From the NCBI GenBank assembly GCA_017562135.1, contig QEYB01000128.1, positions 62,001-126,000 on the forward strand: 64,000 bases of DNA, given 5' to 3'. Shown in pieces: positions 39,217 through 52,500 of this stretch. Each line of letters begins with the position of its first letter. The first letter of the stretch is position 1. The notes under the pieces were generated by a model. The model had not been told where the DNA came from. It did no database searches and saw nothing but the letters and a program-made list of their open reading frames with translations. Both the position numbers and the translations under genes were made by a program. This stretch comes from Dipylidium caninum (taxonomy: Eukaryota; Platyhelminthes; Cestoda; Cyclophyllidea; Dipylidiidae).

Positions 39217-40416
39217 CACAAGAGATATCGCCGTCTATTAGTGAGCGAAAGAATCTTTTGAGCGGATTTTATGGGTGGGATTAGGTGTTTATCTAATGTT
39301 GGCGATCATTGGAAATAATGTAAACTTCCGGTGCGGAGATCATGAATCAGAATGACCTTGAGAATCAATACGGAATTTTGAATGTCGTAAGACAGCTCTA
39401 GGACACGGGAGGATCAACGACATTGGAGCAGCCGAATAATTCATTACTGCTAGAGTGTATCAATGTATAATTACTTGTGATCGCAACCGCACCTTGGCGA
39501 CTTACCATCCATTTTGACAACATTATTTAGCAATATATGCGTAATTTTACGAGACATTAGCTACATTTCGGAATAGGTATGCGCCGTAACAAGTATTTAA
39601 GGAAATCGATTAATGTTTCACCGAACTTAGAGCATGTTAAAATGTTCAAGCCAAAATTGATACCAGTCATACGCAGAGAGTTATCATCCTATTAAAAATT
39701 ATGTATACTTCAAAGTAAGTTTCAGCAAAATTTCGAGCATAAACAATGTGGTTGTAATATGAAGTTCTAGAAATTTAACAATTTCTCGTTCCCCGTACGC
39801 ATCCCACAATTGCAATCATAGTACCCGTATTCAATGAACTTTATTATACTCGTCCAATGAACCGAATATATAACGAGACTGCCAAATGGGGGGGGGGTGA
39901 TCATGAAAACCACCGACGCAAAAATGTTGAATGCTCGTAGACCACGTAAAACAGTCGTTGTAGATTTCTCAATGTTTCTGGGATACGCAGTCATCAATAC
40001 ACAATATCACGAATGCAACACTAGAGACTCAGCTAAACAGTATGTCTATTTCTTAATTCGGTTTCAATAGGTTTGTTTTGTCACATATCTGCACGATTTT
40101 CACTTTTACCAATGGGGTCGTTTTTATTCACCGAAACGCATGTAGTCGCGACATATGATTTTCGTCCCATAGTGATATCACTCTCTCATCACTGCATCGA
40201 GCGTGGTCATAATAATGCAGTGCACAAAATTTTATCGGTTCAGGTGACCGTGGTCAGGCTTGAATAGGTCAGTGATAGACGCAGAAGATGTCAACTAAAA
40301 AAACTTTGCAAATATCACGAAAGTATGAATAGTTTTAGAAGTTCTAGGCTTTAACAAATGGATATTTTCGACAAGTGCTTATATATTTTAAAAAAACAAA
40401 AACGCTGAACAACCTA
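39217..40416. other. Intergenic, glucosidase upstream / LRRD1 downstream
   Basis: About 1.2 kb of AT-rich DNA without supported exons. A 10-G run lies at 39888-39897. The part next to 39216 presumably contains the glucosidase promoter. Confidence 0.5.
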
Positions 40417-43400
40417 TTACAGCTGGCGGATATGCGCCTTCGCCAAAATTGCTGTCATAGCTTCCGCCAATTCGGTCTTACCGAGAATGTTAAGTATATG
40501 AATTAGCCGTTCAGGGGTAGCTCTTGGTCCTGCCACAACTGGCAGAAATCTTAGTGAAATTGGCTGGAACATAGATATTTCTCCTTCGGTATCCATGGCG
40601 ACCGTCGAGGGCTCAGGGAAAGGTACTTGGCTAGGATTCTCCACGCACAATTCTAACTCGTCAGAATTAGGTTCATTTGTTAATGGAGCTTTAGCTTTGA
40701 CTACAGGGGCGACTGAGGTGGTGGTGATTACGTCGGTGTTCAATGTTTCCGGTGTTCGGAATTCTAAATTAGAGATTCCTACGTTAAGATCCAGCCCACT
40801 CCAGTATTCGAGAGCACGAGCCACACGACGACGGAAGTTGTAGCCTCCAGGAAATTCATCTTCTATTTGGTCGATGCTATCCTCGGAAATGCCGAGTCGT
40901 CGAAGGATTTGAACCCAATCCTCTTGAGTCACCATTCCGACGAACTTATCACACATTTGGTGCAGAGTATTTTCTGAACGTGTTAAAGATATTTTTTCAA
41001 TTAAGAACTAAACATCCGGATGTTCGCGATTACTTAGAAAGTGATACTCATCTACAACGTTTTCATATCTTAAATCAGAACATGCCGAGACACGGGGCCT
41101 GGAGTGTAATGATCCTCTCACCTCCTCATGAATGTAAGTCCTCAAAGTGGGTGAATCTCAATATCTCAGGGAGGCAAAATGGTCATCGAGATCGCTCAGT
41201 ATTGTCTTAGCCCTTCTATATGATATAAGTAGAGTGAATGTCAGACAGAGGCTTTAACCAAAGGGTTTTAAAAGAGGTGACGTTCGCACATATCTCCCTC
41301 TGATCAGAACGAAGGGTGCATCAGGCCTTCACAGGGTATAATTTTGTCAGAATTATGCGGAAGAATTAATGCCTGATTAAATATATTAAGATTGTTTCTC
41401 ACGTTGACAATACCTTCAACTTTTTATTAAATGATTAGGGAACATTTCATTACCGTTCCACTCGTTTATGCATGAATAATGGAGTATTTGACGAATTCTA
41501 CGGCATATCAGGACCTCACGGAGGTCCTACGTCATTTCTTATGGTATTTTTAGACATCATTGTTTAATGTAAAGAAATTCCGACTTCTGGGGTTCGGTTT
41601 AATTCTCTACCTGCTCACATTTTAGCTGCTCTTCAAAAGGTAGAACCGCACCACTTCACTGAGTGATAGGGAAGGTTATGTGAACGTAGCCAGTGGTAGC
41701 ATGACCCCCTGCTCCTCAAGCGAAACCAGTGTTCTCCATGAAACCATCAACAGCCACGTCCACTGTACTGATTTAATCCCGGACTACGGGCAAAATGAGG
41801 CCGCAACTTACGCATATCTTCGTTCCATGCCTCCAGATATCCACGAAGTCCCCTCAAATTGGAATGCTTAATGACTTCGCGTAGGCAAACTGGAAAGTCA
41901 TTTCCGCCTAATTCAAGGCGTTTAAGGTTGGGAAGCCTGTGCAGTTCAGTATTAATTTCTTTCAATTTATTATTTCTCAGGTCAATATCGGTTAGTGTTT
42001 TGCACAAAGCAAGAGAAGTTGGAATTTTCCTCAGGTTGTTATCATTTAAGTAGACACGTCGTAAGTGTTGTAATTTGTCAAATACGTTGGGGAGAAAGTG
42101 GAGACCATTGTTTTGCAGAGAAAGATGCACTAAAAATTTCATACGTTGAATGAGTGTTGGAATACGATGAGGAGTACGTCTGAAGATCAATTTCCTATTT
42201 CTTCAGGTCCTAATTGAGGGATTTTGTTAACTTCCTCGTCTAATGCGAGCTCCTCCTCTAATGTGTGTAGCTTTTCATTTTCTAGCGTTAACGTCTCCAC
42301 TTCTTCGATGTAGTGTTCACCCAATTTATCCATTGAGGCCTCAGGATCAATAAGGCTCGTCCGATCAAACCAGCCGGGTGGATCTGGTTCCGAATAAGTG
42401 CAGGTATGACAACAATTGTTGTAGAGCAAAATTTTCAGGTGTGGAATGTAGCAAACGACAATAGGGAAACGAGAGAACTTATTATCGGAGAGATCAAGAT
42501 AGTTGAGGTTTTCGAGACGATGCATTGTGGGTGGCAACTTTAAAAGACTGTTTGAACAAAGTCTAAGAGAACGCAATTTAACTAAACTGCCGATTTCACG
42601 AGGAAGTTCGTAGATGTATGGACAAGAGGAGAGAGACAAGTGAGTTAAGTATTTAAGGTTACATATTTCAGCGGGAATGCGCAGCACTGGATTATTGTCT
42701 ATGCGAAAGTAGGTTATTTTGCAGTTTGCCGAAAATAAACAAGGAGGAAGCTGTTCAAAGTGATTGTGGGATATATCAACCATTCGTAGCCTTTCTGTTA
42801 CTTGTGCGAGTTCATCTGGAAGATCCTGTAAAAGGTTTCTACAGACCGAAAGAGAGACTAGGTGCTTAAGATCACAAATCCACCGGGGTAAGAATGAAAG
42901 TTTGTTGTTCGTTAGGGAGAGAGAGATAAGATTCTTCGGCACAGAATCTTCAGGCGGCAACTGCGCGAGTGAATTACCTGATACATCCAACACACGAAGG
43001 TTGTGACACGTGCTTAAACAAGAAGGAAATTCTTTCAGACCACATGAACCGCAGTTAATGAGTGCAAGGTTTTCGCATCGACAGATTATTTCCTCCGGCA
43101 TCCGGCCTATGTTATTACCCTTTATATTAAAATATTGTAGTTTCGTTAGATTAGATAATTTTCCTGGCAACTTAGTAAATTTGTTGTAGGCAAGGGATAG
43201 TATCTCCAGGTTGACTAATCTGCAAATATTGTCAGGAATAACTCCTGAAGCTTGGTTATAAGGAAATATAAATTCTTTCAAGGCAGAGCATTCAAAGATG
43301 CAAAAGGGAATGTACTCAAAACGATTGCTACTTAAATTTAAACGCTGGAGACGTTTTAACATGCCAAAGCTTGTAGGAAGACTCGTAAGCATATTGTCGG

Positions 43401-44013
43401 AAAGAAAAAGCACCTCCAAATATTGTAGGTTTGAAATATTGTTAGGAAGTCTAAACACTGTGTTGAAGCTACAATCGAGATAGATTAGACTGCGAAGAGT
43501 AAAAATCTCCTTGGGAAGATGTGATATCAAATTGCGGCTTAAGTCGAGCACTTGTAAAACGTCAAGATAAAGTATTTCTGCAGGAATACTGCTTATTCGG
43601 TTTCCGGATAACTTAAGCACTCGTAGCATTCTCAAACAGCTTAGGTCGTTTGAAATGGTAGAGATCGAATTAAAGGAGAGATCCAAATATGACAAAGAAG
43701 GTGCGTTTCCAAGAGAAGGTAATATGTCGATATGGCAATTTGTGATTATTATCATCTCTAAAGCATCGAATGTCCTTGCCGAAATTTGTGGCGCATCAAT
43801 GTGGCACTCAGTTATTACAATGATATGTATGTCATCTCTTTCCTTAAGATCACGAACTATTTCTTCAGTTGATAGGTGCTTAAAAAACAAACAGCTCCGG
43901 CCACTCTGAACAAAGAGAAATGCATTTTGTGGGGGCCTGGGACAAGGTGATAAGATGATAATAAAATTTTCTTACAAGTTGGATATTTGATAAACCTTAG
44001 CTGAAGCGTCCAT
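40417..44013 (-). CDS. LRRD1: Leucine-rich repeat and death domain-containing protein (LRRD1-like)
   Basis: Exons on the minus strand are 44013-43976, 43936-42293, 42179-41812 and 40973-40417. They sum to 2607 nt (868 aa; human LRRD1 is about 860) with agreeing phases. The start is MDASAKVYQISN, joined across a 39-nt intron. Roughly twenty leucine-rich repeats of the LxxLxxLxLxxNxLxxLP type follow (for example LRMLRVLKLSGNRISSIPAE), continuing in the third exon with LVHLSLQNNGLHFLPNVFDK. The last exon holds a death-domain-like segment (TQEDWVQILRRLGISEDSID, then ALEYW) and a Pro/Thr-rich tail. The function of LRRD1 proteins is poorly known; the fold suggests a protein-interaction scaffold. 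The 113-nt intron at 42180-42292 is inferred from a frame change and has a non-standard donor (GTTAAC). Confidence 0.82.
40974..41811 (-). other. LRRD1-like last intron
   Basis: An 838-nt intron with a GTAAGT donor at ATGC|GTAAGT and an ACGTTCAG acceptor. The phase (1) is preserved, joining EAWNEDM to QNTLHQM. No other feature is seen. Confidence 0.85.
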
Positions 44014-44502
44014 TTTGAAAAACGTAGAAACGCAGTTCCATGTTGCTTGACCTTCATATAAATTTTAACGCAAGTTTTGAACGAGATCGAAGCGTTGAGT
44101 TCAAATCAGTTGCTTCAATATATATTTAGAGGCCATCAGATAATTTTCCTATACTTACTACAGAAAGTTGAAAAATTGTTTCGACTAAATGGATGGTATG
44201 TAATTAATAACGTTAAATAATGGTTAGTAGGTACAACCCTGATTAATATGAAACCAAGCTTTGGATATATACTACTGAGATTTTTTTCATACAACAGTTT
44301 AGCTATTACGTTGGATTATTGGACATACCCATCTTATTAACAATTTATGATCTCCTCTCTACAAAAGCGGTTTTGCACAAAATAATTACCAATAAATTAG
44401 AATATCGCAGCCTTGTCGAACTTTCCTATTTATTTACATGGAAAATGCTAACACTACAGGAGGGTTGCCATTGGCTGGTGTTTGTTTCCGTACCGCCCAA
44501 AT
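44014..44502. promoter_or_regulatory. Divergent intergenic region between LRRD1-like gene and MED17
   Basis: The two start codons lie 489 nt apart on opposite strands, so this AT-rich stretch probably carries both promoters. That is inference from arrangement. No TATA box or factor site can be assigned with confidence. Confidence 0.45.
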
Positions 44503-47500
44503 ATGCAGGTGAGGGGCAAAAATTGCTTGCCGATAGAGGCTCTGTGTGAATTCAAAGTATACGAGATTTTAAATGATGGTCAGGAAATCATAGAAAGGTT
44601 TGGGCGCAGCAGTCTAACTGCTTTTTCCCCAGGCCCCTAACTGCAGCTGAGAATTTCCAACGGATTGTTAATGGCATTGATTTTACAGATGAAAATTTCG
44701 GTAAACAACAGTCAAACAAGTCCGGGAATGAGAATCTCGGTCAAAAGATTCCTGAAGAGACTTGGAAGATGCTTCGAGAGCAGATAAGGTACACACTACA
44801 TTCTCATCACGTGTGAAATTGTAGAACATCCTACACCGAAGTTTGCGCATTCCTCGAACTGATGGCCGTTCTAAAGGAGACTAAGTGCTTGTCTCTATGT
44901 CAAGTATCAAACAACAATCAGGATAGGGATGACTTATCTGGGTGTGGTATCGGCCTGCACACAATCACATGTATCGGAGGGAAAAAAATGGTTTGCCGAA
45001 TGTCGCTTAACATATTCTACTTAGGCCCTTGCTGCCGCTGCAGGTATACTCCTAAAGGGAGCCGAGCGCTTTCGTTCGAGGTACTTCGAACTCGCTCAAG
45101 CAGAGCTTCGCTCTGCAGACGGGGTGAAAACCATTTCATATCACGAGGGACTTATGCATTTGCGAAAGTCTTGGCGACTTAAGTTAGGTCAGACTGCTGT
45201 TATGGGTGATGTCAGTCTACGTTGTATCGGTTCTCGTGCAAAAGAAGGCGGGGATTTTGAGGTTTACGAGTCGGATGATCCGAAGTCCGATTGCGATGCA
45301 CCACCCAATGTTACTAAGGTTGAGAAATCTTTTTCATAATTCACTCAACTGCGTAGGTGAGGTTCAGTACAACGATGGAGTCTCTCCTCACCGACGATCT
45401 CTGCACTGGCCGCCTTTGTGTTGTAATCCGACATTTGAATCCTAAGCATCCTAACGACTGGTACCAGTTCCTGAAGCCTCCCCCACAAACATCTGCATCC
45501 CCACGCAATTTCTCTACACTGAAGTCTCAGTCTGATCGGTTATGTCTTGCTCAGAACTTACTCATTTGTCGCGAAATTTTGTCTACCCTTTCTTACGAGG
45601 CCTCCCTAATCGGCGTGGATAAGATTAGAAGAAACTTGGTGGCTTTTTCATCACTGGTTGGTGAACTCTTAGTGTATTTCCTTTATCCTGCCTTCTGTTA
45701 AATATTGTTTTTATTTATCCTAGGGGAATGTGGTCGCTACTGTGTTCCCCCGTGTCCAACTTTCCGTCAGTCTTGAGAAGATGGGGGATAAAAACCGTGA
45801 TGAAGGGGATGAAGAGCATCCGGGGCTTAGCACTCAATTGAAGAGAATTCTCTTTCTTCAGTACATTAACTCCTGGCCCAACATTGCCAGTGTGCCTAAT
45901 CCTCCTACTGGTCCGGTTCAAGTTCCTCGCCGGTTGCGTGCCGCGGGGGCAACGATCACTTTACGCAAGATGGACCAGCCGAATGGGGATACTGGCTTGC
46001 CCATAATTACTGCGTGTGTCGCGGGCTTTGGTGGTCCAGCAGCTTCTGCTTGGATGGCCTCACAAAATCAACTCTTACGTGGATACTCCGCGTCATTAGG
46101 AACAGCTCACCATCAAGCTTTCGCTCCGCCAGTTGGCCACGAGCGTTACACCTATTTCAATGATTGGGGTAGTGGATACCTCCATCAGCAGCATCATCAG
46201 GCTGCGGCATCAACGCTGGATGAAGTAACCGCCTCGGGGTTAACGTTGAGCGGTCTTGAACATGCGCTTAGATCAAATAACGCGTCTCCGACCGCTATCG
46301 CCTGTCTTCTGGGTTCTGGAGAAAGTTTATTAAACCAAGCCGTGAGGCTAGCACGACATAAAGTTCTGAGACAGCGGGTTGCACGTTGCCTAACGCAATT
46401 TGTTCACGGTAATGGTAGCGAATCAGCGACAGCTGGTGCGGGAATGTGTGTGACAGTTATATGGCACAGTATCGCCTCTCCCCTCGCTTCTGCGGTCAGC
46501 GTAACCTTCAATTCTATAGGCTACTCCGCCTTTCGCACTCGACTTACGCTGTCTGTAAAAGTGGAAGAAGTTACAGTCTATGGAGTATGTGGTGCTGCGC
46601 AGTCACTTACCATTTCTGCATCTGCGGATATACAGTGCGAATTATTGCGAATTCTAAAAAACCAGGCATGTGTGTCTTGACCGTATTTTTTCCCTTTGTA
46701 TACTTTTATATTCATAACTAGTATCGACTTTACATAACATCGACTCTCAAGGTTGAGTTCATTTCCGTTATTATTTCATTATTTCCTCTTCGAGTCACTT
46801 TTATTAACTCCTGTTCATTAAAATGCAATACCCAACAGTAATGACCAGTAGTTTTCTGTTTTAGTCTGTCACTAGTTCGTTCAGCTAACATGTGAACTGT
46901 TGATTTTCAAGCTGAAAAAGACATCCTTACACGCGACATTTGCTAGTCTAAATTCTAAGGTGTTTTGACTGGTCCCGTACTCGTGCAGGTAATAAGCAGC
47001 TACCTTTATGAAATGCATTTTTAGTATCAGCTCATCAGATACCATCTTTGTTCATAAGAATATGACGTATTTGATCCATTTCATTTTAACTAAAAATTGA
47101 CATTACATGCTTATGGTAAGTCGAAAGACGCAGTTCGTGCATGAACTGGCAGACATGCTTTGACACCATGGCAAGTTAAGTTTGTTCATATCAAGACTTC
47201 TAAACCACTCTGGGGTGCTAATACCACCTTTGGGTTGTGGGTATGTTAGTTAATCTTAATCAAGTTTTTTCTGTAACACTTAACGGACAATTTGAGTAGC
47301 ATCGTTTTTGAGGCGGTACATGCGCGGTTCTAGTCTGTGGGTTTATTTGAAGTTATTTATATGTTCTCCCTTTACCATGAGGTTTCCGTAAGATCTTTTG
47401 TACATATCCAACGAGTCGTAAGTGTCCGTTAATGTATTTTTCTTATAAACCTTTAATGTGAGATAGTCTTCAAGTCCATGTCCTATCTGTTGGAGTGTTC

Positions 47501-49412
47501 CTTTGAGTTGCGTGTTAAAACGACTGTTTCGCTCAGCCTTGCTTGACTGCCTCAATCGAGAACAGGTGTTCATTCATCACCCTTCCTTTTTGGCTTGTGC
47601 TCTTGTTAATATTTTATCTTAAATTCGACTCTTCATTGCCTATGCGACCTCCATTGTAGCATTTAGGGGATGTCTCATTTTGTTACATATTTTCCTTGTG
47701 AGGAAAACAACCGAGAACTCTTCCACATTTTTTAAGTGCTTTTAGAAGGAAAAACAACTACAATGAATTTAGAGAGTATGCTTCATTGCTCTATGGTTTG
47801 TCTTATAGGAGCTAAGAAACCAAATGTTCACTTTGCAAGGTATTTCCTCTAAGTTCCTTGGTTGGATTCGATTGGGTTGCTCTTCTGCTCCCTCGGTGGA
47901 CAGTCCATCAAGCGCTTTACTTATGGCCTCTCGTAGTGGTACTCGGTAAGTAGGTTGTCAAATCAACAAGTTCGTTGTACTTAAGAAGATGCAGAGCATT
48001 CTTTGTCGCTTGCGTCTGTAATTTATATACTCTGTCAAAATACTGTAGGTTTTTTCCATTTAGATTAAGTTTTAACTGCAAAATGTAGCTTTCGTTCTTG
48101 CATATTTTGAAAGATTGTTGCTATCGTAGTCTTATTACTTCAGTGTCGTAAAATCAAGAGAATTGGAGGTTAGTGTTAGAGTGGGTTTTGGAGTTGGAGA
48201 TATAATACATTTTTCTTAAACATTTGGTCATTTTTTGAAAGCACTTAGTGGAACTTGTTTTGTTAGCTCTTATAAAGAGGGATATCTCACTCTGAAAATG
48301 AACATATCATTATTACGTAGCCTATTCAACTTCGAGGTTTAGTAGTGCTTGACATTAAAACAAGAACTTACGGAAGTGGAGTTGCCTTTGAGAGGGAACT
48401 ATGCAATGCTATCGGGCAATATTATGCTTAAACCCGAAAATGATTTTGCAATATTTTTCAGACATTGAGGATTTATGTTGAGGTGACATTTCATTCCATT
48501 GACTGTACCTCATTCGCAATGGGCTCATTCTCTTATGGCGTGTGGGGGTCGACTAAATGGCTGATTTATTGTCTGCATAAGTCGTGGTGTGTTGACAATT
48601 AGAAGCCAGATTTTGGACATAGTTTTGGTCGCACCTTGCAAGAGCGCTTGTACAGCTTGATTAGGGCGAAATGACGGGAAGCATTGAAAGGATATCAAAT
48701 TCGTGAGCGCCTATTTGCGATGTTACCTTAAATTTGAGGAAGTTTGTCTTACGAAGGGTGGGTTTGTTTCTCCTCCCACCTAGCATGCATTGCATCCATA
48801 ACTCGTCGAATACCTGCCGAATTTGTGACGTATTGGTTTGACAATATGCCCGACACGTGAAATTATAACTTATTTGACTTCCTTTATAAAGTGTACTTCT
48901 CAAAGTCCTAAATGTTATTGACTAGTTATTTTTATTGTTTATCTCGAGTACATAAATATTCAACATGAGTGGGCAATTTTTGTGCGCAAGTTATTGACAT
49001 ATCTGCGATCCCTGGATTTAGTTTTTTATACAGCGACTTTTATGGTACACCGCTCCTATGGGCACATGAAGTCTCGGCTCCCCTGTTTTTGGGTAATCAA
49101 AATCTGCTCCTTCCGACCATGAATGGGAATGCTAATTTTCGCTATGTACAACCTTTTAGGATCGTCTGTATCCGTAGTGGCGTTGGCGACCCCAGCACTC
49201 TGGATGTCCTGGTTGCCATGACGACCCAAAGCAGCCTAATGAATCTAGCCAGTGACGGAAAATTGTTACATTCCGCACTCGCCACCATGGCGGAGAGACA
49301 GGTCGGTGACTGCAGTCGTGGTCAATTTCTTTTCCGCAAGGTCGACTTGTCCAGGTTGCCAGGGCGTCATTTGGTCAGCAAAATTGAATCCCTACTAACT
49401 TGCTTAAATTGA
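44503..49412 (+). CDS. MED17: Mediator of RNA polymerase II transcription subunit 17
   Basis: A head-module subunit of the Mediator complex, which links transcription factors to RNA polymerase II in the nucleus. The seven exons are 44503-44597, 44633-44788, 44825-44990, 45025-45318, 45357-45656, 45724-46669 and 48991-49412, totalling 2379 nt (792 aa; human 651). Similarity to human MED17 is recognisable along the length: ENFQRIVNGIDFTDENF (human LARLAQRIDFS), EVCAFLELMAVLKETKCLSL, AAAAGILLKGAERF, LRKSWRLKLGQTAVMGDVSL (human [20 protein letters not shown]), FPRVQLSVSLEK, and the C-terminal KVDLSRLPGRHLVSKIESLL (human [20 protein letters not shown]). The start ATG 44503 precedes EALCEFKVYE. The 45656 donor and the 46669/48991 junction are the least certain borders. 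Confidence 0.92.
46670..48990 (+). other. MED17 last intron
   Basis: A 2.3 kb intron inferred because the MED17 C-terminus is found only at 48991-49412. The donor is GCAT|GTGTGT and the acceptor GCGCAAG. The stretch is AT-rich with no coding segment. Confidence 0.7.
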
Positions 49413-49501
49413 TTTTGAAGTCCTCTCAACTCTTGATGCTTCAGCTGATTTTGTACATAGGACTGTCGTGTTGTTATCCTCACCTACTTTTCCAACATTT
49501 T

Positions 49502-49507
49502 AATAAA
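49502..49507 (+). terminator. Poly(A) signal AATAAA for MED17
   Basis: Canonical hexamer 90 nt after the MED17 stop codon. Confidence 0.7.
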
Positions 49508-52500
49508 TAAGGCTAGCAGTTGTAAGTTATGCTTGTTCTTTCATTAAAGCACCAGTATGTTTGAGATACACTAACTTTAAGCGGCTCATTTTGAAGTTTG
49601 GTTTTGCTAGTCAAAATTGCATACTCCTCAAGATATGTCTGACTAGATTTTGTAGTGTCTCAGTGACTTAAATCAGAAAACTGTTTAGGAATATGAAAGC
49701 GCCTGACTTGGTTTTGCGCAAGACACTTGATGCGACTTCCCGAGTTGCAAAGTGTTCAGCAAGTTTATCATCGGACTAGTTTCGTAAGTTTGTCCCACTT
49801 TCTCAATGTCATTACTATGCATAATCACTAGGTATGACTCTAGTCAGGCTGAAATTTGACCGTCTTTTCAGGTAGTTCGGCACTTGAGCAGGTTTCCATT
49901 TAATAAATCTACGAGCCTCCGAGATTCGGTGATGGTTCTGGTCCTTTTGATTATTCACTCCATTGATCTGTTAGGTGGCGTGAACGATGATATTAGAATC
50001 CTAACTGAATTCTATATCTTTTGAAGACTGTCAAAGAGATAGGCGAAAAGAACTGATGTTTTAAAATGCGAAAATGAGGGTCATTGGTAGACGGTCCAGC
50101 AGATGATCCTCACGCCAGTTGAAGAGTATGTAGGATTGGCACTTTTGACACGTAGTTGAGACAATCTCATCTTTTCTATCATTGACATATCCACGTAATT
50201 TCCAAGTTTTTATCTCTAATCGCATCCTTTTTGTTCATTCTGTCCAAAGTAAGGATAGACTGGAGGCTATGTGGCATCCTTTTCGACAGAAGTACAGGTA
50301 AACACTTGGCCCGTTTGCACACCTGTCGCCGCAATTCCCTACAAATGGTGGCAGGTCTCCTCAAAATTGCCACCAGTTTAAAACAAGATTGCGTGCTCTT
50401 TGCAGTGGTTGTTCACTGTAACTTATGGGACGCAACAACTTGTGCCCCCCTTCCCCCTCCCCGTCCCTTCTGTTACGAAGGGGTTTAAAGTCGGGATTTC
50501 TTGCCTCCTACTTTAAAATAAAAAGAGATTTTCATTAAGTGACTTTGAACCTCCCAGCGACTATTATATGTCTTGACATTTAATGGTCCCACTGGAAATG
50601 GGGATGAGTTTTGACGTCTGAACGTCGCGAAGTCGTCTTTTATCCTTACATTTGATCCCATACGTCTACTTAGCCTGGGGAACATCCAACCATAAGCCCA
50701 TAGGTATATAAGACTGAGAAGCTTAGTTAAATTGTGTAACTATCAAATAATTCTGTCTGTATGTGACATGACTAGTTCACGGACTGTAAATCGGACTTCG
50801 AGATTGAAAACTCACACTTGCCTTGAATTGTACCCACTTGACAATAAACACTTGTTCGTCTCACTCCTGACACCTTTGATGGGCGAGATTTCATCTAGCA
50901 GCCTTAGTTGAAACACCGTTTACGTGATTTGATCGGCTTGGGGCATTGCCTATGGTTTAGGCAGACGTTGATAAAAAAAGGTGATTGTCTCATCGCTCAG
51001 ATAAATGCTATCATATGAGATCGGCAGATACATTACCAAGTAAAAAAAAGGGACTTGAGAGGCGAACACACCTTCCCATGATTGTTGAACTGTACTGAAA
51101 TATTTATGACTCCGAAAATAGTGCATGAATCTGTTCCGCACTACACGAAAAAGCATGGGGGGCGAAATGGCGCATAGGGTGAATGGGATTTACACGTAAC
51201 TCACCAAACTTTGCCTGGAAGAGGTAAGACCATGGGCTCCACTTAATTCCTTCGTTTGTATGGAATTGCCTTAATTAGAGAGGGACGATTCGATTCCCCA
51301 ACCCCCTAGTTTTCCGGGAATAGACCTTATAATCACTCGGGATGAGGAAGGTAGCAGATATTTCATTTTCGCTGCGGCTAATACGAAGTACTCGAATGAA
51401 TGTTCAGTGAAATAAGATGATCACAGAGGCACTATAGCGTCTTAATCGAGCAGTATTAGAAGTAAGGGAGTTTGTCAGACCTAGCAAAACATCCCCATAC
51501 TGCTCGAAAGACGTCCAAAATGTCTCACTGTGGAAGCATCCTTGACCTCCTTCCAAAATGAAGTCTGCCCTGTTGCAAGTGTAACAACGACGCCTTTTGT
51601 GCCTCCTAGCCAATCAGCAATCCACGTCCCATGCACATAATTCATCGTTAATTTCACTACCACCGGCTCTGCTATTCGCCGGTTCATGGCTTTCAGCAAA
51701 TTTGTTGACAAATAAAAACCAGAATGGGGTTCTAGGCCAGGTGGCCAGTAAGTTAAGACCCCAATTACACGCAGAGGTAAGCATGACTCGGAGGGGATTA
51801 GTTTATTCTCATCTCCGTTCAGGGGGTCTGGAGTTGTCGGCGTTGAGACCACTTCAGTTTGTCGAATAAAAACCAGCACAGGAGCCCGCTCAGCATAGGA
51901 TTGAGAAATCCTACAAGGAAGTTTAATGGTTGATCATTTTGCGGACTTTTGTAAGGTCAAGGAAATCGATATGATGTAAATCCAATCGGCAGGACACTTC
52001 AAACACCCCAGTAGGAATGAACGAGTCATGGCGTGGACATTCAAAATTCCTTGCCTCTCCCCCGCTAATCTGGTAATTAAATACTTTGAACAGAACGTTT
52101 AACTAAATTTCGCTGCAATCAAGCCATAAAAGGCCTTAATAAGCATTTTGTGAAATATTTCGTGTATGGAAGAGTTGAAATAGAACGAGACGTCAGCAGA
52201 CGCAGTTCAAGTAAGAGAGGCACTGCACTTCGTCAGAGGACCACTGTAGCGGGGCTATGCTGTCAGTACGTGTGTTTTAGGCTTTCAAACTCGAGGTGAT
52301 ACAACACCGTGTGCAAATGCAACGCCCATTTTGCCACTTCTGAAAATCCGAACGTAACTGCACGTCACATTGGGACAAGAAGAAATTTGATTGCACTTTG
52401 TCAGTGGAGAAGTATGCGTGGATGACAGTCTGGATAAATGATGTCCTCTTTCCCCAACATCCCCATTAAGTAAGCCGTAGATATGGGGAGAAATCTGACA

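Noticed and set aside
39217..39219. Glucosidase start at 39219
   Set aside because: That codon is GTG; the next codon (39216-39214) is ATG and directly precedes the signal peptide.
43857..43890. Start of the LRR frame at 43890
   Set aside because: The codon there is TTG, not ATG. A 38-nt first exon with ATG at 44013 joins in phase through a 39-nt intron and is preferred.
51481..51879. Open minus-strand frame of 132 codons
   Set aside because: Starts with GTG, no splice partners, no recognisable domain; compatible with chance in 5 kb of non-coding DNA.
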